The notes under the pieces: generated by a model
Told to the model about the DNA's origin: nothing
Database searches by the model: none
Seen by the model: only the letters and a program-made list of their open reading frames with translations
Part shown: positions 1 through 7,843 of the stretch, in pieces
Layout: each line of letters opens with the position of its first letter
Numbering within the stretch: position 1 is the first letter of the stretch
Made by a program: the position numbers and the translations under genes
From: Caldifarciminota bacterium
GTDB lineage: Bacteria; Hydrothermota; Tepidihabitantia; SM23-42
Assembly: GCA_020355325.1 (NCBI GenBank)
Contig: CP070664.1
Location: 1,642,168-1,682,308, forward strand
Length of the DNA: 40,141 bases
Direction: 5' to 3'

Positions 1-264
1 TGTTATAATCTGAATAAGAATAATGGCACCAACTGAGGATGCAGCAATATTGACGAGCAGATTGGCTAATAGTATTGATGCAAGCGTTTTGCCTGACTCT
101 TTTTTAATCCGTTCAAGAGTGGTAGCACCCCTTCTATTTTCAAACAGTAACGTCTTAACACGAAAACGGGAAATTGAGAATATGGCTGCCTCCATTCCAG
201 AAAAGAAGGCGCTGAATATGAGAAAAACAAAAAGAAGTATACAATAAATAATGATACTATGCAT
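1..264 (-). CDS. CNNM/CorC-HlyC family membrane protein, N-terminal DUF21 part (partial)
   Basis: The gene starts at ATG 264-262 and runs off the left edge, so only about 88 residues are visible. They form a hydrophobic N-terminal segment, then FSAFFSGMEAAIFSISRFRV, then a second hydrophobic stretch around LASILLANLLVNIAASSVG. The small-residue-rich FSGxEAAxFS signature and the second helix are typical of DUF21, the transmembrane domain of CNNM/HlyC-type proteins proposed to export magnesium or other divalent cations. CBS and CorC_HlyC domains would lie outside the window. The start codon sits inside the last codons of ybeY (8-nt overlap), so translation is probably coupled. A CorC/HlyC-family gene after ybeY is a common bacterial order. 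The plus-strand reading frame over the same bases is a shadow. Family is fairly sure; transported ion unknown. Confidence 0.8.
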   Translation of the reverse strand, partial: MHSIIIYCILLFVFLIFSAFFSGMEAAIFSISRFRVKTLLFENRRGATTLERIKKESGKTLASILLANLLVNIAASSVGAIILIQIIT

Positions 265-628
265 TACTTAGATATGCTAGACACTTGTCTTCCATGCGTA
301 ACTCTTCTTGTTTATTGTTGTGTTCATACCCAATAACGTGTAAAAGACCATGAAGGATGAAGTAGAACAATTCTTCATTGCTTCGTGACTTTTCCCGCGA
401 AACGTAGATCTCTGAAACATCATCTATAGTAAATGAAATTACATTTGTTACTCGATTTTTTTTCAAGAACATTCTATTCAGTCCTCGCAAGTACGCATTG
501 TCGGTGATAATTATATTAAGCGTACCGAGTTTTGCCTTCTCTTTTTTTACTACTTTTCTAACAAGTCTCCTTATGTGTTTCTCATTAAGCGTCCGGTCCT
601 TACACTCGTTAAAAATATTTATTTTCAT
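257..628 (-). CDS. ybeY: Endoribonuclease YbeY
   Basis: YbeY is a single-strand-specific metallo-endoribonuclease involved in 16S rRNA 3' maturation and ribosome quality control. The 123-residue product carries the zinc motif H-x3-H-x5-H as HGLLHVIGYEH (His93, His97, His103) and the family motif TNVISF (usually TDVLSF). It is short beside E. coli YbeY (about 155 residues); the N-terminal region is compact. It follows the HD-domain gene with a 38-nt gap and overlaps the downstream DUF21 gene. I see no good Shine-Dalgarno before ATG 628. A weak stem followed by a T-run lies in the gap. The pgpH-phoH-ybeY neighbourhood is a classic bacterial arrangement and supports the call. Confidence 0.93.
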   Translation of the reverse strand: MKINIFNECKDRTLNEKHIRRLVRKVVKKEKAKLGTLNIIITDNAYLRGLNRMFLKKNRVTNVISFTIDDVSEIYVSREKSRSNEELFYFILHGLLHVIGYEHNNKQEELRMEDKCLAYLSNA

Positions 629-666
629 GATGATAAAAAAACAATGCTCAAGCCCTATTCTACGGT

Positions 667-2775
667 TCAGGCTTGTTTGTCATTTACTTTGTTTGTGGGC
701 GGAAGATCACCTGCCTTATTTTTTTCCTTTTCAAAATCGATTCGGGGATGAAATATACCTGAAAGGATAGGCAAAAATGCAGTCTTAATTTGCTCCAAAT
801 CGTTTCGATTTATTGGACAATGGTCTAGTTGTCCTTCACTGAATCTCTTGTCAATATGATCTCTCAGAAGTTTCTGTAATTTTGTAATAGTAATATTCTT
901 TTCGCCTCGTGCTGCTGCCTCCACACTGTCGGCAAGCATGACGAGTGCCGACTCCTTTGTTGTGGGAATTGGACCAGGGTAACGGAATGCATCCTGGTTG
1001 AGATCAGTCGCTAAATGCAACGCCTTTTGGTAAATCGATTGTATTGTTGTTGTCCCATGGTGTTGTTCAAGAATATCGATTAATTTCCTTGGTAACTTCA
1101 TTTTCTTCGCCATTTCGATACCATCCTTTACATGAGAGATGATAATCAAGGTACTCATTTGAGGCTTCAAAGCATCATGAGGGTTCCGAACACCAATTTG
1201 ATTCTCAATAAAATATTCTGGCTTCTTCAGTTTGCCAATATCATGGTAGTATGCACCGACTCGGGCTAGTATTGGATCTGCACCAATGACACGAGCTCCT
1301 GCCTCAGCAAGATTACCGACAACGATTGAATGGTGATATGTTCCGGGAGCCTCGATCGCCATTTCTTTGAAGAGTGGTAAATTTAAGTTTCCTAATTCGA
1401 GAAGCGTTAAATCTGTGGTGAAATCAAACACTTTTTCAAAAAGCGGTAACAACAGGGCAAAGAAAAGGCTCGCCAGAATAGCATTCATCACACCCTCACC
1501 TATGTGAATGAAATTAAGACGTCCTTTGAGTAAGTAGAGATCAATAAAGATAATCGCACCAATATTTGCAAGTGTTATATACGATAGTGGTCGGTAGAGC
1601 GACAATCTCGAGTTTATTGTCTGAATTGAAAACGCAGCAACGAAGCCACTCACGAGAAGATAGGTAAAAATTGAAGTAGAATTGAGTGTAACACCAAAAA
1701 GTAACGCAAAGACCATAGTAAAAATTATTGCTATGGAGAAGTTAAAATAGAGAGCAAATAAAAAGATAAAAAATGCAACAGGTAATAAATAGATAGTATT
1801 AGTCAAATATGTAATTCTGCCTATAATCAAATAGATGGCTGAGAGTAAGGCAATGAAATAAATATTCTTGAGCCCGAATAGGTTTGACTGGGTAATCTTA
1901 TCGAAATGGTAGAGAAGAAACAGCAGAGAGAGATACAAGAGATTGCGGAAAACAATTGTCTTTAATATTTCCCACGTGCCGATAGAAACGTACGTTTGCT
2001 GGAGTGCAATAATTTTTTCCATTGCCTCAGCAGTGACACGCTTATGTTTTTCAACAATAAGTTCTCCTTTTAATACTTCACCCTTTGTTTTAGGACGGTT
2101 AGCAAAAACCTCATCGATTCTATCTTCGGTTTTTTCTTTGCTGTAGGTTACATTTGGAACTAAGAAATTCGCAATAAGTTGCTTATATGGTCGCCTTTGA
2201 CCACTCCCAACAATGCTTTCTGCTTCGGCGAGAGAATAGAGCTCGTCAATAGACTCTACGATCTCTTTATCACCGCTTATAATGGTTATGATTCTGAACC
2301 CAGCCGGTTTCGTCTCAACAATGCCTGCAGCATACACATCACCCATATGCACCATAAGTTTCTCAAAGATGAGTCGAGTGTTATTATCCAATAAATACTT
2401 TACAACATCACTATCCAACGCATAATCTCGCTGTATCACATGCATCAACGAGTCCCTCTTAACGTGCCGCGATGCCTTGAGAGAATCGATCGTGCGTTTA
2501 AGGTCGTCGATTCTCTTATTGACCTTCTTCAACACTGTATTATCCAATTCAAAAATAGGTAATACTCTTTTTGCAATCTCCGCCCTCTCTTCGGCAAGTT
2601 CCTCTGTACTTTTAGGAATAGAAAAGTTATACGGGGCGATGACATCAGATGACGCAATCTCTCCTTCACGCATTGTAAATCTTCTGGGAACCAATGGCGG
2701 TGGGAAAATTACATTGAGCAAAATGATGATGCCAATGAACGTGATGAGTTTACTGTGTTGAATTTTTAGTTTCAT
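667..2775 (-). CDS. 7TM-HD family phosphohydrolase, PgpH/YqfF-like (probable c-di-AMP phosphodiesterase)
   Basis: This 702-residue membrane protein has the PgpH architecture. An N-terminal helix (about 10-28) is followed by a long extracytoplasmic region (about 30-265) and several transmembrane helices (about 270-450). A cytoplasmic HD domain (about 475-650) closes the protein. The HD domain shows YHHS at about 480, the metal-binding HD pair at 511-512 in [20 protein letters not shown] at about 547, QHHGT at about 571 and [10 protein letters not shown] further on. PgpH proteins of Listeria hydrolyse c-di-AMP, and activity here is inferred from family membership. The start ATG 2775 overlaps the end of phoH by 26 nt, so the genes are co-transcribed in the order phoH, HD, ybeY, as in many bacteria. 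No unusual truncation is seen. Confidence 0.88.
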   Translation of the reverse strand: MKLKIQHSKLITFIGIIILLNVIFPPPLVPRRFTMREGEIASSDVIAPYNFSIPKSTEELAEERAEIAKRVLPIFELDNTVLKKVNKRIDDLKRTIDSLKASRHVKRDSLMHVIQRDYALDSDVVKYLLDNNTRLIFEKLMVHMGDVYAAGIVETKPAGFRIITIISGDKEIVESIDELYSLAEAESIVGSGQRRPYKQLIANFLVPNVTYSKEKTEDRIDEVFANRPKTKGEVLKGELIVEKHKRVTAEAMEKIIALQQTYVSIGTWEILKTIVFRNLLYLSLLFLLYHFDKITQSNLFGLKNIYFIALLSAIYLIIGRITYLTNTIYLLPVAFFIFLFALYFNFSIAIIFTMVFALLFGVTLNSTSIFTYLLVSGFVAAFSIQTINSRLSLYRPLSYITLANIGAIIFIDLYLLKGRLNFIHIGEGVMNAILASLFFALLLPLFEKVFDFTTDLTLLELGNLNLPLFKEMAIEAPGTYHHSIVVGNLAEAGARVIGADPILARVGAYYHDIGKLKKPEYFIENQIGVRNPHDALKPQMSTLIIISHVKDGIEMAKKMKLPRKLIDILEQHHGTTTIQSIYQKALHLATDLNQDAFRYPGPIPTTKESALVMLADSVEAAARGEKNITITKLQKLLRDHIDKRFSEGQLDHCPINRNDLEQIKTAFLPILSGIFHPRIDFEKEKNKAGDLPPTNKVNDKQA

Positions 2776-3646
2776 ACGCCTTGATTATTTCTTGGACGAG
2801 ACGATGTCGTACAACATCCTTCTCGCTCAAATAGACAAATTTGATGCCGGCGATGTTCTTCAATAAATGCTGTATTTCGATAAGCCCGGAAAAAACATTG
2901 TTCGGAAGGTCTACTTGTGTGATGTCGCCAGTAACTACCACTTTTGAACGCCAACCCATTCGCGTAAGGAACATCTTCATCTGCATACTTGTTGTATTTT
3001 GAGCCTCATCTAGAATAATAAACGCATCGTTGAGTGTTCTACCTCTCATATAGGCGAGCGGCGCGACCTCGATAACTTTCATGTCGAGATATTTTCTGAT
3101 CCGGTCATATGGCAAAAAATCGTTCAAGGCATCATAGAGTGGACGAAGATACGGATCAACTTTTTCCTCTATTGCTCCGGGCAAGAAGCCTAATGATTCT
3201 CCTGCTTCAACTGCTGGTCTCGTGAGAACCAACCGTTCAATTTTCTTCTCCATTAAACAGGAAACCGCCTTGGCGACACCGAGATACGTTTTACCCGTCC
3301 CTGCGGGTCCAATACTCACGACAATATCATAATTATCAATCGCTTCCAAATACTCCGCCTGTCCCGAACTCTTTGCCTTAATTAACCGTTTTGGTGTCGT
3401 CACTGAAAATGGTTCCCGCTCTTTCGGTTTTTCTATTTCCGTCGTCTTTGCCTTTACATCTTTCAACATTGTCTGTATGACCTTTTTTGCTTCCTTTACT
3501 TTCTGCTCGCTGCCTTTCAAATAGATAAAATCATTACGCATTGATACAATAATATGAAATCGATTCTCGATTTCTTTCAATAATTCGTCGTTGAAACCGG
3601 AAATTAAGGTGGGTTCGAGACCCGATATAGGTATCGATACTTTCAC
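2750..3646 (-). CDS. phoH: PhoH family ATPase (PhoH-like/YbeZ)
   Basis: PhoH-like proteins are cytoplasmic P-loop ATPases related to RNA helicases and are commonly encoded next to ybeY. The N-terminal 65 residues look like the KH-like domain of the family. The linker is followed by Walker A GPAGTGKT at about 113-120. Walker B is ILDEAQNTT, and [12 protein letters not shown] is the usual motif downstream. The start codon is GTG at 3646, giving MKVSIPISG; no Shine-Dalgarno is visible, and a strong hairpin ends five bases before it. Length (298) is ordinary. Overlap with the HD gene suggests translational coupling. The natural partner YbeY is two genes downstream. Cellular role is inferred from context. 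Confidence 0.9.
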   Translation of the reverse strand: MKVSIPISGLEPTLISGFNDELLKEIENRFHIIVSMRNDFIYLKGSEQKVKEAKKVIQTMLKDVKAKTTEIEKPKEREPFSVTTPKRLIKAKSSGQAEYLEAIDNYDIVVSIGPAGTGKTYLGVAKAVSCLMEKKIERLVLTRPAVEAGESLGFLPGAIEEKVDPYLRPLYDALNDFLPYDRIRKYLDMKVIEVAPLAYMRGRTLNDAFIILDEAQNTTSMQMKMFLTRMGWRSKVVVTGDITQVDLPNNVFSGLIEIQHLLKNIAGIKFVYLSEKDVVRHRLVQEIIKAYETKNSTQ

Positions 3647-3651
3647 AACAA

Positions 3652-3680
3652 AGGGAGGGACAGGTGTTTAATCCCTCCCT
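3652..3680 (-). terminator. Strong hairpin between the LysM gene and phoH
   Basis: AGGGAGGGA and TCCCTCCCT form a perfect 9-bp stem with an 11-nt loop. On the minus strand the stem is followed by TTTGTTG, a weak U-tract. It begins 6 nt after the LysM stop codon and ends 5 nt before the phoH GTG. It may terminate or attenuate transcription entering phoH, or hide the phoH translation start. Confidence 0.5.
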
Positions 3681-3686
3681 AGATTT

Positions 3687-4280
3687 TTAATCATGAGGTA
3701 TAACAAATTCCTGATATGAATAAATCCAATCAGGGTCCTTTATTTTATCTTTGTTTGCCTCAAAAATTTCTGGCCATCTCTTCGCATCTGAATAAATTGA
3801 GAGATATGAGGCTATCAACCAAAGACAATCACCCGGAACAACATCATAGACTTCAAGGTATGGGATCAATAAGACCCAGCCCGGATAAATGAGGTTTGGG
3901 TTTGTTATTTTATCTTTATTCGCTTCATAGATCATAGGCCACTTTGCACCATCATGGTAAACGGTGCGCATGCTGGCAATCATAGACAGCCAATCGCCTT
4001 CGACGACCGTATATCGGCCATACTGGCAGCGTTTCCATGTTTCTTTGAGTTCAGCCAGTTTTGCCGAAAGTTCGTCATAGCGCATCTGCCAGTCGGCCAT
4101 ATCGGTCTGCATTGCATCAATCTCGGCCTCGAGTGCAGAAATTGTTGCCTCCGCCTCTGCCAACTGTTCTTGTAGGCTCATAAGCTCTGCCTGCGCTTGT
4201 TCCTCTGTCATCTTCTCCTGGGCCAAAGCTAAAACAGGAATCAATAGAATAATAATACTCATAGAAAGAATATTCCTCAT
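3687..4280 (-). CDS. Secreted protein with coiled coil and two LysM domains
   Basis: The 197-residue product begins with a signal peptide ending near ALALAQ (about 1-20), followed by a Glu/Ala-rich coiled coil (about 25-83). Two LysM repeats follow. The first (about 90-140) starts YTVVEGDWLS and ends LIP; the second (about 145-195) starts YDVVPGDCLW and ends FVIP. Both contain the variant W-x-x-I-[YF]-EANKDKI core. LysM binds the glycan chains of peptidoglycan, so an envelope anchoring or remodelling role is likely; no enzyme domain is present. A GGAGG five bases before ATG 4280 supports the start. It sits 10 nt downstream of the coiled-coil lipoprotein gene and is probably co-transcribed with it. 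A similar coiled-coil/LysM pair could form a periplasmic complex, but that is inference. Confidence 0.85.
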   Translation of the reverse strand: MRNILSMSIIILLIPVLALAQEKMTEEQAQAELMSLQEQLAEAEATISALEAEIDAMQTDMADWQMRYDELSAKLAELKETWKRCQYGRYTVVEGDWLSMIASMRTVYHDGAKWPMIYEANKDKITNPNLIYPGWVLLIPYLEVYDVVPGDCLWLIASYLSIYSDAKRWPEIFEANKDKIKDPDWIYSYQEFVIPHD

Positions 4281-4290
4281 CTCATCCTCC

Positions 4291-4563
4291 TTATTTCGTA
4301 CTCTTCATTTTCTTACACTTTGTGTCAATCTTATCTTGCACGATGTCGATTTCTTCATTCATATCCATTATCCCCTGTTCCAGTTCAGCCATCCTTGCTT
4401 CCAGTGCGGATCTTTCAGCCTCGAGTTCAGCGATTCTCGCTTGTGCAGCCTCCAAGGCAGCTCTCGCTTCTGCGATGGTGTCTAGTGTCTCCTGTTTTGC
4501 CATCTTCGGTCCACAACCTATAATCAGGACGGCAAAAAGAAGTACCGCGAGTATCTTCTTCAT
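4291..4563 (-). CDS. Small coiled-coil lipoprotein
   Basis: I place the start at ATG 4563 because AAAAGGAGG lies seven bases upstream; the reading frame itself is open to 4614. The protein of about 90 residues starts MKKILAVLLFAVLIIGC, with a lipobox LIIGC, so Cys17 is predicted to be lipidated after signal peptidase II cleavage. The rest is an almost uninterrupted heptad-rich helix (AARIAELEAERSALEARMAEL region). This recalls Lpp-like or OmpA-associated spacer lipoproteins, but I do not recognise a named family. It shares composition with the coiled coil of the LysM protein immediately downstream, suggesting a common origin or a heteromeric coiled coil. A promoter lies upstream at 4597-4624. 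Confidence 0.75.
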   Translation of the reverse strand: MKKILAVLLFAVLIIGCGPKMAKQETLDTIAEARAALEAAQARIAELEAERSALEARMAELEQGIMDMNEEIDIVQDKIDTKCKKMKSTK

Positions 4564-4596
4564 AGTGCCACCTCCTTTTATTCGCCTTAACGTTAA

Positions 4597-4624
4597 ATGA
4601 TAGTCATAATTCATCGTATGTCAA
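4597..4624 (-). promoter_or_regulatory. Sigma70-type promoter of the lipoprotein/LysM operon
   Basis: On the minus strand TTGACA is followed after 16 nt by TATCAT. The predicted transcription start near 4590 leaves a leader of about 27 nt containing the GGAGG ribosome site of the lipoprotein gene. Unlike several other promoters in the window, this one gives a conventional leader. Confidence 0.65.
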
Positions 4625-4690
4625 TAGCCAAATTTGTTAACACGTACCCGAGAGCCAGATACAGTATACCACGGACATACGGCCACGTTG

Positions 4691-4718
4691 TTGACTTTTT
4701 CATGATTCTGATTATCAT
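4691..4718 (+). promoter_or_regulatory. Promoter of ispD, predicted leaderless transcript
   Basis: TTGACT, 16 nt, TATCAT, then only 5 nt to the ispD ATG at 4724. The transcription start would fall on or within a few bases of the start codon, and no Shine-Dalgarno is present. Confidence 0.65.
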
Positions 4719-4723
4719 TCCTT

Positions 4724-5389
4724 ATGCCGAACAGTGCAATCATCGTTGCTGCTGGTGCAGGAAAAAGATTTGGCTCAGCAAAGCAATTCTATGAATGGAG
4801 GAAACGCCCTCTTTTCCTCTATGCACTCGATGCCTTTGAACTGAATAAGAGTATCGATAAGATCATCCTTGTGGTCCCTCAAAAGAGCATACGCGGTATC
4901 CAAGCAATGATGAAGAATATGAATTATAAAAAGGTACATTCAATTGTTGCGGGTGGAAAACGCAGACAAGATTCAGTCTTCAATGGTCTAAAGGCTCTGC
5001 AGAACAGATCTGGGATTGTCGTGATCCATGATGGTGTTCGACCCATTGTCTCACAGGCTATGATAACAAAAGGCATCAAATTATGTCGTACATACCGCGC
5101 AGTTATTTTCGCCTTACCGATATATGACACCGTAAAAAAAGTAAACCGCGGTATTGTGAAAGGAACCATACCGAGAAAGAATATGTACCTCGTTCAGACA
5201 CCTCAATTCTTTGAGAGCAGCCTTATTCAAGAGGCGTATAAAAGGGCAAATCGTGCAGTAGAATACACTGATGAGGCAGCCATTCTTGAATCATTAGGAA
5301 TACCTGTTCACTGTTTATGCGGCGACAAGGATAATATTAAGATTACAAAAAAAGGTGATTTAAAAATTCTCGATCGTATTCAACCATGA
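4724..5389 (+). CDS. ispD: 2-C-methyl-D-erythritol 4-phosphate cytidylyltransferase IspD
   Basis: IspD joins MEP and CTP to give CDP-ME in the non-mevalonate isoprenoid pathway. The 221-residue protein shows the nucleotidyltransferase P-loop-like AAGAGKRFG at about 9-17 followed by KQF. It also has GGKRRQDSVFNGL, VIHDGVRP, QTPQFF and YTDEAAILE, plus the C-terminal GDKDNIKITKKGDL. All match the family, and length is typical. The gene is first in a plus-strand operon and overlaps dxr by 4 nt (ATGA), a pairing with the next-but-two enzyme of the same pathway. It appears to be translated from a leaderless mRNA. No IspF fusion is present. Confidence 0.95.
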   Translation: MPNSAIIVAAGAGKRFGSAKQFYEWRKRPLFLYALDAFELNKSIDKIILVVPQKSIRGIQAMMKNMNYKKVHSIVAGGKRRQDSVFNGLKALQNRSGIVVIHDGVRPIVSQAMITKGIKLCRTYRAVIFALPIYDTVKKVNRGIVKGTIPRKNMYLVQTPQFFESSLIQEAYKRANRAVEYTDEAAILESLGIPVHCLCGDKDNIKITKKGDLKILDRIQP

Positions 5390-6513
5390 AGAGGATTATA
5401 CTCTTAGGGTCGACAGGCTCCATTGGCCGCAATGCAGTGGCCGTTATTAAACAATTAAAGGATTATCGAATTGTCGGAATCGCCGCATATGCAAACTACC
5501 GATCGCTGCTGCAACAAATACAAGATATCAAACCCGAGATGGTTACACTCCTCAATGAGAAATATTGCAGAATGCTCAAGGGGAAGGTGAGAGGAGTCAA
5601 GATAACGTGTGCGGAAGAAGGCATAACAGAAATGGTCGAATCGACCAATGCTGACATCATTATATGTGCTTTCTCTAGTTCTATCAGTATCGACGCAATA
5701 CTCAAGGCGATCAAGAAGAAAATGCGTATCTGTCTTGCTACAAAAGAGATTTTGGTAAGTTTTGGTGACATCGTCATGCGTGAGGTAAAAAAGAACAACG
5801 TGCTCCTTATCCCCATCGATAGCGAGCACTCCGCCATTTATCAATGTCTTGAAGGAAAACCGAGAGAAGATATATTGAGGATCTACCTCACAGCAAGTGG
5901 TGGTCCATTTTTAGATAAGAATATAAAAAACGTAAAGAAATCTGATGTATTGAAACACCCTGTATGGAAAATGGGTAAGAAGATAACAATAGATTCGGCA
6001 ACCATGATGAATAAGGGACTCGAAGTCATTGAAGCCCATCATCACTTTAATCTCCCTACAGAAAAGATTAAGGTCGTTATTCATCCACAGGCTCTATGCC
6101 ATTCACTCGTTCAGTTTGTTGATGGAACACTTCTAGCCCAGGTTTCCACTCCAGATATGAAACTGCCTATTCAATACGCACTCACGGCGCCACACCGCCT
6201 CCCTGCACCAGCAAAGTATCTGGATATACACCGGGTAAAAAAGCTGACATTTCAACCGCCTAATTTCAAGAAATTCCCGTGTTTGAGACTTGCGTATGAG
6301 GCATTAGCCGTGGGCAAGAGTATGCCTGCAGTGCTCAATGCTGCAAATGCGGAGGCAGTTAAATTTTTTCTCGACGATAAACTTCGATTCAGCGACATAC
6401 CGAAGGTAATTCAAATGGTCATGAAGAAACACTCGGCGCGGCAAGGCAATGTAAAGTTCTATCTGGAGGCTGAAGAGTGGGCGCGTGAGGAGGTTAGACG
6501 GTTTATATGTTAA
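5386..6513 (+). CDS. dxr: 1-deoxy-D-xylulose 5-phosphate reductoisomerase
   Basis: Dxr (IspC) rearranges and reduces DXP to MEP with NADPH and a divalent metal. The 375-residue protein has the NADPH-binding GSTGSIG at residues 8-14. The metal and substrate motif DSEHSA and ASGGPF are present, as are VWKMGKKITIDSATMMNKGLE and EAHHHF. The usual LANKESLV motif reads LATKEILV, an Asn-to-Thr change worth noting, with the Lys and Glu kept. It overlaps ispD by 4 nt and rseP by 7 nt, so the three genes are one operon. The dxr-rseP order is common in bacteria. Identification is secure. Confidence 0.95.
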   Translation: MKRIILLGSTGSIGRNAVAVIKQLKDYRIVGIAAYANYRSLLQQIQDIKPEMVTLLNEKYCRMLKGKVRGVKITCAEEGITEMVESTNADIIICAFSSSISIDAILKAIKKKMRICLATKEILVSFGDIVMREVKKNNVLLIPIDSEHSAIYQCLEGKPREDILRIYLTASGGPFLDKNIKNVKKSDVLKHPVWKMGKKITIDSATMMNKGLEVIEAHHHFNLPTEKIKVVIHPQALCHSLVQFVDGTLLAQVSTPDMKLPIQYALTAPHRLPAPAKYLDIHRVKKLTFQPPNFKKFPCLRLAYEALAVGKSMPAVLNAANAEAVKFFLDDKLRFSDIPKVIQMVMKKHSARQGNVKFYLEAEEWAREEVRRFIC

Positions 6514-7811
6514 GTTTTCTCCTGTATTCTATTCTCCCGTTTTTATTTATTCTTGGATTTTGTATTACGATCCATGAATTCGGCCATTTTCTATTCGCTA
6601 AGTTATTTCACATTCCTGTAGAAAAATTCTCTATCGGTTATGGCCCAGCACTTATTCGTAAAAAAATCGGAGAAACGGATTTCAGAATCGCATATTTCCC
6701 TCTGGGAGGGTATGTCAAGATGGCGGGTGAAGAAGAGGGAGAGATCATAAAGCATGATGAGAAGTCTGAACAGAAGGGAAAAGAGTTACCGGGTTTTTAC
6801 GATGCGCCCGTCTACAAAAGAATCCTGGTTGTCTTTAATGGTCCGCTTTTTAACATATTTTCAGCTTTTCTAGTCTTGCTCCTGTCTTTTATTATTTATG
6901 GTCTAACGGTTAATCCATATATGAAAATCGAGGTAGAAAAAGGAAGCTATTACGAAAAAGTGGGTTTTTTGACCAATGATTCAATAATCGCTGTCAATGG
7001 TCAGTACGTAGGAAATTGGGAAGAACTGTGGGAGATTGTTGAACATGAGCATGATGTCACAGTGACAGTACAGCGAGACGGTAAACAGGCACATATTGAG
7101 GTGATCTTCTATGCTGATTCAACCGGTCTGATGCCTTTGATTCCTCCTCTCGTAGGTTCTTTAAAGCGTCGTGGTCCAGCCGACAAGGCAGGTCTGAAAA
7201 AGGGCGATCAAATTCTCAAAATTGACGACGAACAGATCCATAATTGGCATCAGATGGTGGCAATAGTTCGGGCAAGACGGAATGTTCCTCTGCAATTTAC
7301 CTGGCAACACGAAGGTGAAATACAGGTAGCGCACATCACACCGACATCGGCTTATGATCCGATCAGCCAAGACACGGTTGGGCAAATTGGTATTTTTGTC
7401 CCACATAGTAAGAAATTCTTATCAACTATCGATGCATTGACATTATCAATGAAACGAACGCTTCAATTACTCTGGCGTATGCTCGGTATCTTTTATCAAC
7501 TCGTAACGCGCCAAATTTCAACAAAACAAATTGGGGGTCCAATTGCCATTTTTAGATTGAGCACTGAATCCGCTCAGTGGGGATTTGAACATCTCCTTGG
7601 ATTACTGGTCATTATTTCAATAAACCTGGGACTCATCAACCTCTTCCCTATTCCCGCACTCGATGGCGGACATATTCTCATATCAACGGTTGAGGCGATT
7701 CGGCGGAAACGGTTTACCAAAAAAACTCGGCTCGTTATTCAGCAAATCGGTTACGCTATTATCCTTTTCCTCATCATATTTGTAACCTTCAATGATCTCA
7801 CGCGACGATGA
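6507..7811 (+). CDS. rseP: Site-2 protease RseP, inner-membrane zinc metalloprotease
   Basis: RseP cleaves transmembrane segments of regulatory proteins such as anti-sigma factors and remnant signal peptides. The 434-residue protein has HEFGH at residues 23-27 within the first membrane helix. It then shows GYVKMAGE and a second helix near FNIFSAFLVLL. Two PDZ domains follow (about 120-205 and 215-290, the second with RRGPADKAGLKKGDQIL), and the C-terminal catalytic motif is NLFPIPALDGGH. The start ATG lies inside the end of dxr. Two PDZ domains match the E. coli-type arrangement. No sigma/anti-sigma partner lies in the window, so the substrate is unknown. Confidence 0.94.
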   Translation: MLSFLLYSILPFLFILGFCITIHEFGHFLFAKLFHIPVEKFSIGYGPALIRKKIGETDFRIAYFPLGGYVKMAGEEEGEIIKHDEKSEQKGKELPGFYDAPVYKRILVVFNGPLFNIFSAFLVLLLSFIIYGLTVNPYMKIEVEKGSYYEKVGFLTNDSIIAVNGQYVGNWEELWEIVEHEHDVTVTVQRDGKQAHIEVIFYADSTGLMPLIPPLVGSLKRRGPADKAGLKKGDQILKIDDEQIHNWHQMVAIVRARRNVPLQFTWQHEGEIQVAHITPTSAYDPISQDTVGQIGIFVPHSKKFLSTIDALTLSMKRTLQLLWRMLGIFYQLVTRQISTKQIGGPIAIFRLSTESAQWGFEHLLGLLVIISINLGLINLFPIPALDGGHILISTVEAIRRKRFTKKTRLVIQQIGYAIILFLIIFVTFNDLTRR

Positions 7812-7843
7812 TTAAAATCATCGTATAACTTCTTCGAAGTTAT
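7805..7843 (+). other. Two adjacent perfect hairpins spanning the rseP stop and the next start codon
   Basis: ACGATGATT/AATCATCGT (7805-7824, 9-bp arms, 2-nt gap) begins in the rseP stop region. It is followed immediately by ATAACTTC/GAAGTTAT (7825-7843, 8-bp arms, TTC loop), which takes in the first two bases of the following ATG. There is no U-tract and no Shine-Dalgarno, so a translation-gating or mRNA-processing role is more likely than termination. Confidence 0.5.

Noticed and set aside
23-247. Plus-strand open frame of 74 codons at the left edge
   Set aside because: It is the shadow of the minus-strand DUF21 gene, whose translation has clear family motifs and overlaps ybeY in the usual way.
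3605-3625. tRNA-like GGTTCGAGACCC word
   Set aside because: It lies in the phoH coding sequence, and no acceptor or anticodon stem can be formed around it.
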